Assembly (NCBI GenBank): GCA_018350325.1
Contig: JAEVLN010000011.1
Span: 713,575-777,574, forward strand
Origin: Globodera rostochiensis
Lineage: Eukaryota; Nematoda; Chromadorea; Rhabditida; Heteroderidae
Length of the DNA: 64,000 bases
Direction: 5' to 3'
Both the position numbers and the translations under genes were made by a program. Under the pieces are notes generated by a model. It saw only the letters and a program-made list of their open reading frames with translations, did no database searches and was not told the origin of the DNA. Each line of letters begins with the position of its first letter. Position 1 is the stretch's first letter. Below, piece after piece: positions 40,669-52,055 of the stretch.

Positions 40669-41324
40669 TGATAATAAATATAATGTGTAAAGAAACGCAT
40701 TTAACTAAATTAATTATTTAAAATTTTATTAAAAATTTCTTCAATTATTGATTTATTACATAACTGAAAACAAAATAATCATAATTAGCTCAGCATTTCT
40801 TTTTTAAATTTATTTTAACTTTTCGCCATAACTCAGGCTTTTATCCGGAATATTATTTATTTTTTATGAGCGACTAAAGTCGCTCTACTGCATGAAAAAT
40901 TTTATCGTTCAAAAAATAAACATATATATTTAATTAAACTGTATTTTAAATTTATTATAATACATTCATTTGTAATTTATTAACTTAATGATCGTATAAT
41001 TAATCAAATATTTCTTAAAATTTATCACTGCCATTATGATCATCGTTAAAAACGCGATAAAATTAAGTTGTAAATGTTTTTAGTATAAATTCTAATTCAT
41101 ATTTAGAATAGAAGCTGTGACAAATACATAAAAAGTAAAATTGTTAAAATTAAAAAGTTTTATGATATTAGTATTTTTATAAACTATTCCATAAATAACT
41201 AAATGCAAATTAATATTTTCAATTAATTAGACCACGAACATCTATTTATAGTTTTTTACAATAAATTTATATAATTTGATTAGTAAATATTTTATACTAG
41301 CCTTTTTCTATTATATTAAATGAT

Positions 41325-41417
41325 TTATTCCCTATTTTTTGACAGTTTGACGACTTGTTCTGAAAGAACTAAAATCTTGCTCCTGCATAATACATCAGTT
41401 TTGATATGTAAGTTTAT
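41325..41417 (-). CDS. Coding island, 30 codons
   Basis: The minus frame reads KTDVLCRSKILVLSEQVVKL and then SKNRE. It is a charged amphipathic helix. A neighbouring minus frame at 41,414-41,476 (SRATSATRGFKKAFAEINK) may be the preceding exon, while the + strand there has a TTTCAG acceptor with NAFLNPRVALVARLT. Confidence 0.36.
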   Translation of the reverse strand: MNLHIKTDVLCRSKILVLSEQVVKLSKNRE

Positions 41418-41578
41418 TTATTAATTTCAGCGAATGCTTTTTTAAATCCACGAGTTGCGCTTGTTGCACGACTAACTTAATAAGTAGAAAGTTTAAACTT
41501 TACTTTTTTGATTTTTATACATACAATTGATTTTTCGATAATTTCTTGTAAATTAAATGCTGGACGATTGCTATTTAA

Positions 41579-41749
41579 ATGAGGCAAAATAAGCTAAAAA
41601 AACTGAAGAATCTTTTCGGAATGCACTTTGATGAAATTCTTGGATTTTTTAGCCATTCTTTACTGAACTCAGTTAAAGTACTAAAAATTGTGAATTTAAT
41701 GTATTTATCGAATTTATATCTGCCTTTAAATTTAGTTACAATATTGTAG
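41579..41749. CDS. ATG ORF of 56 aa, strand ambiguous
   Basis: On the + strand an ATG frame starts MRQNKLKKLKNLFGMHFDEI and runs 56 codons. On the minus strand an ATG frame at 41,594-41,656 starts MAKKSKNFIKVHSEKILQFF and stops. Only one is likely real. Confidence 0.28.
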
Positions 41750-42172
41750 CCTATATCATTATTGCAGTAGTTGATTTGACATGCTAAATTTTGTTATTTT
41801 TTGTTAGGTGCAAGATTTAATTAAATTATCGGGATAAAATGCTTATTTGCAAACTAATTTTAGCAACGCGCATGTAAAATCGTTATTACATCAAACAAAA
41901 GTAGGGCGGCGTGCAAATTTTATGTGGCATTAGATACATATATAATCACAAGAGTGTTTTTTATGTGACAAGTTCAATCAGTGTTTGTGTAATCTTTTTA
42001 CAGTATTAACTTTAAATTTATATAATTTTTTAGTGTTTAACAACAATATTTTAATTACATGTTACTAAATAAAAACTGTTCAGAGCAAGAAAAGTATTTT
42101 TCAAAATTCATAATTGTATTAGCTTAAGTGGTATGTTTGTAGTCTCTACATTCAACTCTTACTTTCGGAGGG

Positions 42173-42237
42173 AGACCATCATTTCAGAGATCGTATGCCA
42201 AAGCAAACCATTTAATATCTTTATTTCTTATTTATTA
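42173..42237 (-). CDS. Exon with GTAAGA donor
   Basis: The minus frame encodes LNGLLWHTISEMMVSLRK up to a good GTAAGA donor at 42,172. On the + strand a 62-codon ATG frame overlaps but is on the T-rich strand. Confidence 0.38.
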
Positions 42238-42878
42238 TTAAAATTTCTAATATTTTTAACAATATATCAGGTGCATTTATTGTTTACAATCTACAGCACA
42301 ATATCTAATAGTGTCTTATAGCATTGGTAGTAAGTAATTGTTTATCTCGTATTTTACTTTTAAATAAGTTCATAAATAATATTTGGTAATGATTGGCCAT
42401 GTCATCGCGGATAAATCAGAACATTTTTTCTGCAGCTCGCCCCCCATGAATTTTTTTAATATAACGTCAAATTTGTTTAAATGTATTTCGTAATTGTAAT
42501 TTATTACAACAGAATTTGGAACTTGAAATAGGTGGGTGTTCTTTTTTTGTTATATTATTTTAAAATTATTTATGACTTCTAATTATATATTTTTACATTT
42601 CATTAGATGTGATCATTATTTAAATGGGTTTATAAAAGTAAAAATGTTATTGGTACCTTTTAATAGATATAAAACAATCTTTCAAACTCATACAATTTTA
42701 ATAACTGTTAAATGCAGGATATTTACTATTATTTAGAGAATGATTAAATTTTTTTAGTTTTGAAATTATAAAGTTGTGGTGTAATTATTTAGGACAATTT
42801 TAATTATAGAAATATTCTTTAAAATTAGTTTTTATTGGTTTATAAATTAAAATGCAATTATCTGTTATTTTGGGATTC

Positions 42879-43004
42879 CTATGTATAAATGCACACCGGT
42901 CTTGTTAAAGGTAGACTGAGCGTAGTGTTTATGCATCCAGTATCTGTTTCAATTATTTGTTTTTTTAATTGGTTATTTATCTTTATTTCGTTTAAGATTT
43001 TATG
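42879..43004 (-). CDS. Coding island, 41 codons
   Basis: The A-rich-strand frame contains IIETDTGCINTTLSLPLTRP followed by VCIYT. Two cysteines and a possible N-glycosylation site (NTT) suggest an extracellular segment. The + strand has an ATG frame of 39 codons. Confidence 0.36.
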   Translation of the reverse strand, partial: HKILNEIKINNQLKKQIIETDTGCINTTLSLPLTRPVCIYT

Positions 43005-43110
43005 CTAAACATTTTATAATTTTATATTAGAAAAATAATATAAAATTTGATTGTGCAATATTTGATTCATTTGCGTCTTAACTTTAACTAACTTTTCGCA
43101 AAAAAACAAC

Positions 43111-43245
43111 TTAGGCGCCTTGCTCCATTCCACTGGCCGAACCTATTGTCCACTCGTCTTCAGTAATCTCTCTTTTATTTAAAATTATATTATTGGCAAT
43201 TTCTGTATTTATTAAATTTTCTTTAGCCTCAATGTCGAACGGCGA
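43111..43245 (-). CDS. Likely C-terminal exon, 44 codons
   Basis: The frame runs AKENLINTEIANNIILNKRE and ends EITEDEWTIGSASGMEQGA before TAA. The polar, acidic and Gly/Ser-rich end looks like a true protein C-terminus. A 62-codon hydrophobic frame lies on the + strand. No acceptor is obvious. The family is unknown. Confidence 0.45.
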   Translation of the reverse strand, partial: SPFDIEAKENLINTEIANNIILNKREITEDEWTIGSASGMEQGA

Positions 43246-43890
43246 TTATTTTTGTTTAGCTATATCTTGTTTTAAATTTAAAAAGTACTAAACTTTTTGA
43301 GTTCATTCACATAAAAATATAATTTTAATTTAATATATAATTTTTTTTTGGTAATTTGCACATTTCTGGATGTCATATCTTTGAAATTTGAAAAAACAAT
43401 GCACGATAAATCTGGCTCTAAATTTGTAATGAAATACATGTATTTGCCTGTTAATTAACAACCAGGCTAATCTGCATAATAATATTGTAACTCAATTAAT
43501 ATTACAAGTTGAGCTGTAAGATCCCAGCAAAATATACCATTTAAATTTTTAGTTTAAAAATTTCATATTTTTATTCGCCTCACTAAAAACCCATTTTACA
43601 AATTCGCTAACAGAAAGATGCCTGCAATGTAATTTCTAAAATATATTGTCATTTTAAATATGAAGTAGCTCGATATAAAAAAATGTTGTCGTTAATTTTA
43701 AATTTAATTTAAGTGCTAAATTTAAAAATGATTAAAATCTAAATTATTTTTTTGACGTACATCGTAATCTTGTTACTAAAAATTAACAAAGTTTGCAAAA
43801 AAAATTTCAATATGAATTAGAATAATACAATCAGTTGAATAGATTTTTATTTATGTACAAAAGCACAGCATGGGAAAATTAAACTATTAA

Positions 43891-44079
43891 AAGAAAAAGA
43901 TAAAAAATTTTTTGAGTATTTTATACAAACGAAACGAAAAAAAATGTAACAAAAACAAATATAAAAAAAACGCGAAGATGCGTCTCAACGATGGTTACGC
44001 AACGAACACGCGCCGCAAATTTGATGCTCGGAGTCTGCAAAATCGTAATTTTTTCATTTGTCACAAAAATTATATATAA
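43891..44079 (+). CDS. Coding island, 62 codons, basic
   Basis: In a local A-rich pocket of the + strand a 62-codon frame is Lys-rich, then reads MRLNDGYATNTRRKFDARSL with an ATG. The minus strand offers a TTTTGCAG acceptor followed by a different peptide (TPSIKFAARVRCVTIVETHL), which prevents a firm strand call. Confidence 0.36.
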   Translation, partial: KKKIKNFLSILYKRNEKKCNKNKYKKNAKMRLNDGYATNTRRKFDARSLQNRNFFICHKNYI

Positions 44080-45410
44080 CGTGAGCTTTTTAAGGAAATA
44101 AATAAGAAAACGACAAAATATAATAACCTGGATATTCGAGGCATTGAATTTTAATACAAGTTTTAATTAGATATAAATCAAAATATGATAAAACCTTTTA
44201 TAATTGCAATAGCTCAAGCCTAACTCCAATATAACACCTAAAATACATTATATTTTAAAGGTTGTGGACTTCCTAATTCCTTTTTTTTTAAAAGTTTAAT
44301 AAAAACCAACTTTCTTTTTCATTTAATTTATATAATAATTTGAATTGTTTTACATAAATACAATTCGTCATTATATGTTTTTGAGCCTGGGATTTTTTGT
44401 TGTATTACCATAAAACACTTCCATAAATTTAAACCGGATTTTTAAAGTTATAAAGGAACTTAAGTTAAACAAATTATACGGTTCTGTCATTTGCGTTCTT
44501 TTTTTTAAAATTTTCCATGAGATTCGATTCATATTTTATTGTTATAAGATTACATTGAAAAAAAATTCGTAAATTCAATGAGATTTTAAATTTTTATATC
44601 ATTTTGTTGAATCATCTGCAATCGTGCTTTTTTCCTTTTAAGATTATGTTGTTTGATGAATGGGGATATTTTTACGTTTTATTTACCGAGCTTGTTTTTT
44701 ATTTGAAAATTTGTTTCATTCGATTAGGTTTCGAAATTTATTTATTATTTTTTAAATGTCATTAAATTCTTCTTTACTCAATTATTTTTGATCATATAAA
44801 GTAGGGTAGAAAGAAGACTGTTCTAAAGGATTTTAATACGCAAATATGATCGCAGGTATAATATTCGACACTTTATCATAAATCCTACATCTTCTATCAC
44901 ATTCAATATGTTCCAGATTTTGTAGCAACGTTTTAACCTTTATTCAGCATATTTCTCGTAAATAACTTTGAAGTTTTACCAATCACTTTTAATAAATTTC
45001 TTCAAAGGAAAAAAGCCCTAAATCAATCATTCAAATCTTTATAACTTGAGACTGGTTCACCAAAAAATTGAAATTTTAGGTGAAGCTCAATTAGAAACTT
45101 TCTGAAACATTGTTTAATTTATGGAAGCTAGTTTTAGTTTAAATTAACAATGGTTTTTGGTGTTTAGACTCACGTATTTGTAAATAAATTTAAATAATTA
45201 AAAATAAAAATAAACATATGGTCAACAGATGAATTTTACTTTTCGTTGCAGATTGTCAATTTCCAAAGTGAATTTATTATTCAAATTGCAAATCTTATTG
45301 TCAGTGCTGGAAGTGGAAAATAACAACAAATTCCATAAAATCAAAGTTCAAAATTGACCGATTAACGAATTTTTTTTTTGTTTTTGCGCAAAGTTATAAA
45401 TATTTTTTTA

Positions 45411-45727
45411 GGGAGGGGGATGGGTCGCGGTGCCATAAGTGCCCGACCTTCTTCAAGAAATTTAATTTTTCTGGAAAGGAGAGGCCGAGAAAATTTTAAA
45501 GATTTTAACAATATTTACTAAAAAAATTGCTCTAAAATTTTAGAAATTTGGATAAAATGATCAACTTTTGTTACCACTTTGGACATGTTTAACCGCAAAT
45601 TTAGGTAATAATAAAAAAAGTAAATTATAAAAAAAGTACATATCCGACCAGGGATGGGCGGAATTCCGTTGTCCGTTTTTTTTAAATAAATTTATGCCCA
45701 TCCCTGTATCCGACCCGTCCCCTGGGA
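45411..45727. mobile_element. Degraded element with rough inverted ends
   Basis: Left GGGAGGGGGATGGGTCG and right CGACCCGTCCCCTGGGA are imperfect inverted repeats about 300 bp apart. They are flanked by TA on both sides. The inside is AT-rich and contains the complete 58-bp mini-element. No transposase. The 134-codon minus frame over 45,561-45,965 comes from these repeats. Confidence 0.35.
45649..45706. mobile_element. 58-bp hAT-type mini-element
   Basis: CAGGGATGGGC at the left end and GCCCATCCCTG at the right end are perfect 11-bp inverted repeats around only 36 bp. It is flanked on both sides by TATCCGAC, a perfect 8-bp target duplication, the length made by hAT transposases. It is one of the smallest plausible mobile units and sits inside an older element. 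Confidence 0.75.
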
Positions 45728-45857
45728 TAAACCGACTTTTTGCCTTTTTGGACAATTTTAACAAGAAAAATTGAATTAAAATGTGAAATTTTGAGGTTTT
45801 TAAGCAATTTTTTGCCATGAATAAATTAAAAAACAACAAATTGCAATAAATTAATGC

Positions 45858-46218
45858 AAATCCAGCCGAAAAATGCTTCGGTTCCGGCCGGGACCAGAAA
45901 AACTGGAGCCGAGACTTCATTAAAAAATACCGGGACCTAAAAACCGGTAATCCGGTCCCTACCATTATTTAACATACATGGGAAGGGAACATTTTTCGAT
46001 TTTTGGGACCTTTTGTCCGTTTTTTCTTAGGTTTTCATTAAAATTCAAGTAAAAATTAAAACAGAAAATTGTAAATCTCGGTACTTTTTCGATCGAGAAT
46101 CTCGAAAAATCTCGGTCAGGCCAAATTTTTTCGATCGACATTTCGATCGAGAATCTCGAAAAAATCTCGTCGAGATTTTCCGAGATTACGCTCGAGAATC
46201 TCGATCGGTCCTTTCTCT
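45858..46218. repeat. Cluster of palindromic repeat remnants
   Basis: 45,858-45,962 holds interleaved words such as CGGTTCCGGCCGGGACC and GGACCGGATT on the minus strand, like hAT-type non-autonomous elements. 46,073-46,218 repeats TTTCGATCGAGAATCTCG twice, then CGAGATT and AATCTCG inversions. No coding capacity. Confidence 0.6.
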
Positions 46219-46639
46219 AGTTAAAACAATTAAAATATTTAAAAAGTTAATTTTTAAAAAAAATAAATATGCGAATAGGAATCGATTAAATTATTTGATA
46301 AAACTCGTAGTTGATATCTTCCGTCAACAAAAATGTCAAGAAAATTATTTCCATAAAAGAAATTATATAAAATCAAAGCAGTTCCTATCATAAAGCTTGC
46401 TGAGATAAAAAATTTATAATAGCCTAGCAATTTAATTTTCCGTTTATCTAACATAGCAGTTTAAATAATAATAAATTTAATTTTGTGATTTTTAATAAAT
46501 TTTTAATGAATACAGTTGTTGTATAAATAATTAAAATGTTGCGATTATTATTTTATGCAACTTAATTATTTCAAAATTCTTTGTTTTATTTCTCGTACAT
46601 TTTATTCTTGATTTTCTTCGTTATTAGATTTCATCAGTT

Positions 46640-46747
46640 TTAAAATTTTAATAGTTTGTTTGAACTTTGATGGTTATTCCATGCTGATGGCGCCAATTCA
46701 TTCCGTCCAATGATTTGATGCAGCTCGTTCACGTTTCCATTAAACCG
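46640..46747 (-). CDS. Coding island, 35 codons
   Basis: The minus frame reads GNVNELHQIIGRNELAPSAW followed by NNHQSSNKLLKF. The + strand has only short frames here, so strand is better supported than for most islands. The family is unknown. Confidence 0.47.
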   Translation of the reverse strand, partial: RFNGNVNELHQIIGRNELAPSAWNNHQSSNKLLKF

Positions 46748-47090
46748 TTACAAAAATGTTTAAGTTAAATATTGCATCCTTTTTATACTAATAAAGATTC
46801 TCATTGATAAATTTTATAGATTTTAAAAGGTAAAAATATTTTTTAAATAAAAACAAGAAAGCTTTTAAGATGTAATCATCGTGTTTAATTTATGGGGTTT
46901 TTGTCGCGATCAAAAAATTTATGAAATTTGTTCTGTGTCAATTTTAAGATGCGTGTTTTAGTTAATTTATTACATTGTAAATTTTAACTTGGAAGTTTGT
47001 AATTTTCATCTTAACATTTTAAATTGCTTATAAATATTCTATCATATTTTGTTTAATGTGCCGTATATATGTATATGGTTACCGTATATT

Positions 47091-47225
47091 TTAACGCGAA
47101 TTATTTTTGTACAAGTATAAATTAATTATGCGCATCTGGCTTAATAAACAAGTTCGTCTCCCCTGCAAGCTTGTACCAAGACAATTTTCGGCTTTTGCTT
47201 TGAGATAGTTGTATTTATTATCAAT
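47091..47225 (-). CDS. Coding island, 44 codons
   Basis: The A-rich-strand frame contains YLKAKAENCLGTSLQGRRTC and LLSQMRIINLYLYK. The + strand has a 26-codon ATG frame (MRIWLNKQVRLPCKLVPRQF). The family is unknown. Confidence 0.4.
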   Translation of the reverse strand: MDNKYNYLKAKAENCLGTSLQGRRTCLLSQMRIINLYLYKNNSR

Positions 47226-47974
47226 TCATCAATGTGTAGCCACGAATCACGATAATGCTTCATATTAGATGTGTTGAGTTTCTATTTATCGTTTCATAGT
47301 TATTTTTATACAACGTATATATGAAATTGTTAAAATTAATTTTTAAAATTTTCTTCGTTGGCATATTTCGTAAGAATTTGTTGTTTTAAATATAATGGAT
47401 GTTTTATTTTTCTAAAGCCTTATTTATTTATTTCTTCATTTCCTTGAACGCATTCGATGTTTCTAAAGAAGCCATTAATTTATCTATAATTTTTACTACT
47501 CAAAAGGTAAGGAATTCTGAGATTCTATTTTAAATATCAATTTAAGGGTTTCTTACAAAATAATTTCACTTATATGTTACCTGCTATTATGATTATTTTA
47601 TTTATTTATTTTTCTTTATTAAAAACAAGAACCGATTTTTTAGTTATGTATGCATTGTTTCTGAATATTTTATATTTTCATTTGCCAAAGTTCGAGAGAA
47701 ATGCTGTAGTAAATTATTAATATTCCCATTATAATTAAATGGATTAAACATTTAGAAATTTAAATTGAGTGATCAATTAAGATTTTTTTATAAAATAATG
47801 CATATGAAGACTTTCATTATTGATGGCTTTATTACCAAACATTTTTATTTTTTTTTTTGATAAATAAAATCTAATCATTTTTAAATATTTTGAATATTGT
47901 TATCATTATTTTTCTAAACGTTCAATATATTTATTTGCTAAATTTTAAAAGATTTAATTAAGACACATTTTTAA

Positions 47975-48109
47975 CTAAAATATTTTTGTATTTAAATTCT
48001 TCTTAAACTTTTTATTTATGTATTTATTTATTTTTGTAACATCTTCCACCTTGACATGCACTCGACTGTTGAACTCGAAATCAGACATGCCCGAGGTTAT
48101 AATAAAAAT
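47975..48109 (-). CDS. Coding island, internal ATG, 44 codons
   Basis: The frame includes an ATG opening MSDFEFNSRVHVKVEDVTK, followed by a Lys/Asn-rich tail that is probably intron (a GTTACA donor-like site follows VED). It may be a first exon of about 16 codons. The + strand is open for about 30 codons. Confidence 0.38.
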   Translation of the reverse strand: MFIITSGMSDFEFNSRVHVKVEDVTKINKYINKKFKKNLNTKIF

Positions 48110-48954
48110 TTATTTTCAATTTATTTTGATAAATGATTAATATTTAAAATTTATTATAAGGTAAATTTTATTTATTATTAAAAATAGCTGTTTTAATATT
48201 TAATTAATTAAGTTATATAGTTCTTTTATTATTACTTGGAAAAATAAATGAGGATGAAATTACTTAATTAAAATATAATTTTGCTTTTTAATAAGTGTAT
48301 TTTTTTGGTATTTGATTTATTGTTGGCATAGTTAGTTATATGTAATTAATTATTAAATAAGGTTTTCACTTTTTTGGCATTGCTATTATTAAAATCTTAT
48401 TACTTGTTTTATTAGCCCATTTATTTATAAAACAATAAAAAATAATTTTGCATTTCGTTTTTTAATTGTTAATTTTTTTAGATATATAATTTTATTAAAA
48501 TTTAAACGTGTAATAATATGTACTACGCATATGATTTTGAAGCAAAAAAAGTTAATTAATCAATTAATAGTTTTCACTATTCTTAATTAAAATAATTAAT
48601 GCAGATTTTTACACCGTAGATGTAGTATTAAGCATGTGCTTTTTATATAAATTTCTTTAATTTGTAAATTTTATAAAATTAAATTAGTTTATTCACTACT
48701 CAAAAAAAGCAAAACTCAATTTATGTTCAATGATGATGCATTTTTTCATTCATTATAATATTCAATATTTTAAAATAATACTTAATGTTCGGAATATTAT
48801 AGAAATTAATAAACAAAATTTAAAATTGTGTAAATGAAATTTTAAAAAAATTTATCAATTTTTATTTTAGCTTTGTTTTAAGTTTGTTTTATATTAGACA
48901 AATATTTTTTCAGGACTTTTAGAAGTTGATTATTTATTGATAAAAATATTGTAT

Positions 48955-49131
48955 TCATAATAATTTTGAAAATAAGACGAAATTTATTTTAGTTTTGAAC
49001 AACGGCTGGAAGAATTGCATCCTTAAAATACAAAAGATTTCTTTTACATCGAAAACTTCGCCCACATTTTTCCAGGCCAGCTTATGTTCCAGTCTCGACT
49101 TTGAATAAAGCGCGTAACCTTCAGGTCTTTT
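48955..49131 (-). CDS. Coding island, 58 codons
   Basis: Fifty-eight codons are open on the A-rich strand. KRPEGYALYSKSRLEHKLAW and KNVGEVFD are followed by a GTAAAA donor-like site. The part before that donor is the probable exon. The + strand has a 53-codon basic frame (KYKRFLLHRKLRPHFSRPAY) with a TTTTTCCAG acceptor inside, so strand is a choice based on the block. Confidence 0.38.
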   Translation of the reverse strand, partial: KRPEGYALYSKSRLEHKLAWKNVGEVFDVKEIFCILRMQFFQPLFKTKINFVLFSKLL

Positions 49132-49421
49132 TTATGATTTATCAAAATGGTTAATGTCAATTAAGATTTTATTTTCAGTACTAATTTAATAGAAGTAATA
49201 TAATTTACACAACTTTTTTGTTGCAGCCTTCCTAATATAAGTTTTCATAAAATTTTCCAAACATCAAATGTATTTATTTTTAAATGTATAAATTTTTCAT
49301 TATCATGATAAAGAATTATTCCGAAGAAAATACCCGCCTCCTCGGAGGTTTGTTAATCAAAAGTATGAATGCGATCGTACTTTTGTATATAAAGTTTATT
49401 TATTAATAAAATTTTTTTAAT

Positions 49422-49532
49422 TTAAATACTTTTCGACTTTTTATATACGCTAATTTGTAGCGATGGCATAATAACTAACCATTCTTGTGGGACCTGTTGA
49501 CCCTTACTTCTGTGGTTACGATTGCTGTTGAA
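49422..49532 (-). CDS. Coding island, 36 codons
   Basis: The minus frame reads NSNRNHRSKGQQVPQEWLVI and then MPSLQISVYKK. A second minus frame (STAIVTTEVRVNRSHKNG) is also open. One of the two phases is probably an exon. Confidence 0.32.
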   Translation of the reverse strand, partial: FNSNRNHRSKGQQVPQEWLVIMPSLQISVYKKSKSI

Positions 49533-49890
49533 TCATCTAATAATTACACTTATTTGCTTCAAAAAAACAAGAGTTGTCGAATTAGAATGGCATATTTATA
49601 GAATTTATTTTTTTCAAAATCATTTGAGATATTTATGTGTGTTTTTGAGCTTGACATAAAATATATAATATTTCTTTGGTATGTAACCACCTAGCCCAAC
49701 AAATGAACTTATCGTGCTGGAAAGTTATTTAAAATTTATTTTTTATTAATACTATCTTCATTTTTACGTTATATTATTAGATTAATGTACTTTAATTAAC
49801 TTTTAATTTCATGGATAAAATAAGTTATTTTAACATTTAATTATATTTTAAAACTGATTCAAACTAATTGATCATAAATTATGTAATAAT

Positions 49891-49980
49891 TTATTTCTTA
49901 CATGTTATACACCACCAACCCAACACCTGGCTCGGTGCAATTTGCTTTTTTCGTACGGCAATTTGCAAATTTATAACTGT
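49891..49980 (-). CDS. Coding island, 29 codons
   Basis: The minus frame encodes NLQIAVRKKQIAPSQ up to a GTGTTG donor-like site. The + strand frame TTNPTPGSVQFAFFVRQFAN is also open. Strand is uncertain. Confidence 0.28.
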   Translation of the reverse strand, partial: TVINLQIAVRKKQIAPSQVLGWWCITCKK

Positions 49981-50446
49981 TTATTTTATTATTCATAATT
50001 TTGAGATTTTACAATGAATTATGTAATTCGTTATATTTTTGTTTGATTATAATTATTTCATTATTTAATACATATATTGAGATTTGAACTTTAAAAGCAT
50101 AATTAAAATTTATATATAAATAAATAGTTATGCGCTTATAAGCTATAGTTAACCAAACCATGTGATGATAGCAGTTTTATCTGAAGCATTACGTTTTTGA
50201 AGAAAAGTTTTCAAAATTTAATTAATTTACCAATTTTCTATATTTTTTATAACTTTATTTTAAAACAATATTTTACCTAATGGTTGGGTATATTTTTTAA
50301 AAAGTAAATAATTTAAAAGAAATAATGAGACTTCGAACTTATCCATTGAGTTTAAAATTCGATTCAAGTTGTAATAACCGTTTTTTATTTAGAAAGTTAA
50401 CATCCAAACCAATAAATATAATATAATTAAGAAGTTTTTGATATGT

Positions 50447-50572
50447 TTAAAGAATAGCCGCGAGTTGTCCGTTCACTCCTCGGAGAACACAGTAGCCAGA
50501 TTTGGCGACAATTTTCAAATAATTTTTCAATCGATTAGACTGAATTACTCTGCTAATAATTAATTTACACAA
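50447..50572 (-). CDS. Coding island, 41 codons
   Basis: The A-rich-strand frame reads VIQSNRLKNYLKIVAKSGYC and then VLRGVNGQLAAIL. It continues across AT-rich and GC-rich parts without a stop. All three + frames are partly open. The family is unknown. Confidence 0.42.
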   Translation of the reverse strand: MCKLIISRVIQSNRLKNYLKIVAKSGYCVLRGVNGQLAAIL

Positions 50573-51454
50573 CTAATGTCAAAAAATAGATTTCAAATAT
50601 CTGCCTGTCATTATTCCGTTTAAGTTATATTTTTTATAGTTTTATTCGCAACAGTTTTAAAAGTTTGAACACGTGCAACTTGGCAACGGCTAATTTGATC
50701 GGCATGATATCTTTTAATTAAAAATGAATACATAAAATACTTTTCAATATTTAATAATCCATAATTTTGGCTTTATTTTAATTTTGTAAGTACTAACATT
50801 CTTTTCTGATTTTATGTTAATCAATATATTTTAGTTAATTGTTTTAATTAATGTGCATATCTATCATATAATATAACAACTTTAATTCTCGTAAAAGAGT
50901 AATAATTAGTTTTAAGCGTTGACACTTTTTTTCCATTGGTTAAAAAAGAACCCGATTCGCTTCTTCTCCTGCTACTTCCCTTTGATTTTTTCCACCTCTT
51001 TCAATTGTTGCGCTTTTTTCAATTCTTGCTATTTTTTGAATATTTTGACTTGTTAATTAATTTCTCTATTAATAAATAGGTTCATTAATTGGGTATTTTG
51101 CTGATTCTGGACCTTCGGACGAACTATATTTTAATATTAACGTTTTCCACAATTTTATAAATTAAAATTTTTAAATAACAAACAGGCATTTGTGAATTGA
51201 AAATAATCAAAAACGCAAATAATAACTGTGCAGAAAGGTTATTTTTGGAAGAATTTCGCAGTTCAGAAAATCAACTCTAACACTGATCTTATTATAAATA
51301 TTATTGAATCAAAAAAGATGATTATTTTCACATATTTAATCAAGAAATAAGATTTAAATAAGTCCACCGTATCAAACAGAAAAAAAACTATTAAAAAAAT
51401 CCACCCAATATTGAGCTCTTTTTCACTACTAATACAAAAGGTTTTATGAATTAA

Positions 51455-51562
51455 ATTTCGACAATTTGTGGCATGCCAAATCTGCTCACTCAAGGCTCAG
51501 ATGATGCATTTACAGCATTCGTTTGCGAATATGAATATAATACGGCACGCACATTGAACTGA
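51455..51562 (+). CDS. Coding island, 35 codons
   Basis: The + frame reads GMPNLLTQGSDDAFTAFVCE and then YEYNTARTLN. A minus frame of 76 hydrophobic codons overlaps at 51,263-51,493 but is on the T-rich strand. Confidence 0.36.
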   Translation: MSTICGMPNLLTQGSDDAFTAFVCEYEYNTARTLN

Positions 51563-52055
51563 AGCGGAAAACCTGAAATCATGCAGATCAAATAAAAATA
51601 AAGGTGTGGCATTAGTACCAATTACCGATTTTTTGGCCTTTATGAAAAACAAAAAAAAATGATGAAAAATTAAAACAAAATGAAAAGAAAGAACTTAGAA
51701 AGTAGATAGAAATATCAATTTTTAAATTAAGTTTTTTACGCCAACAAGTGATATGAATTCTCAAAAAATTGTGAAATTTTTTATTTATATATTAGTTATC
51801 GTTAAATATTTGATTTTTATCACGACTTCAAGATGGGTGCCAACATAGTAAAAATTGTGTTAAAAAATATGTTACGACCATTGTGCGGTCGTTTATTAGA
51901 ATTCATTCAACTCTAAAATTATACGCAAATTTTACAACTATTTACACCGTTTATTTAACAAGCTGTGATACTGCGCAATAAAATGATAACAAAATCATTA
52001 ATAAATATAATTATTAAAATTACTCTTGAGAAAAATACCAATAATAAATTAAACA

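Larger units (their letters stand above)
40109..51150 (-). other. Inferred minus-strand transcription block H
   Basis: The + strand is mostly T-rich, except a short A-rich pocket at about 43.7-44.2 kb. Islands read best on the minus strand. A cluster of old mobile-element fragments occupies 45.41-46.22 kb. Intervals such as 44.2-45.3 and 47.3-47.9 kb are AT-rich, with no feature seen. Confidence 0.38.

Noticed and set aside
45561..45965. A 134-codon minus frame
   Set aside because: It spans the nested 58-bp element and other repeat remnants, so the open frame is an accident of repeat composition.
51263..51493. A 76-codon hydrophobic minus frame
   Set aside because: It lies on the T-rich strand, has low-complexity hydrophobic sequence, and is overlapped by a + frame with more balanced composition.
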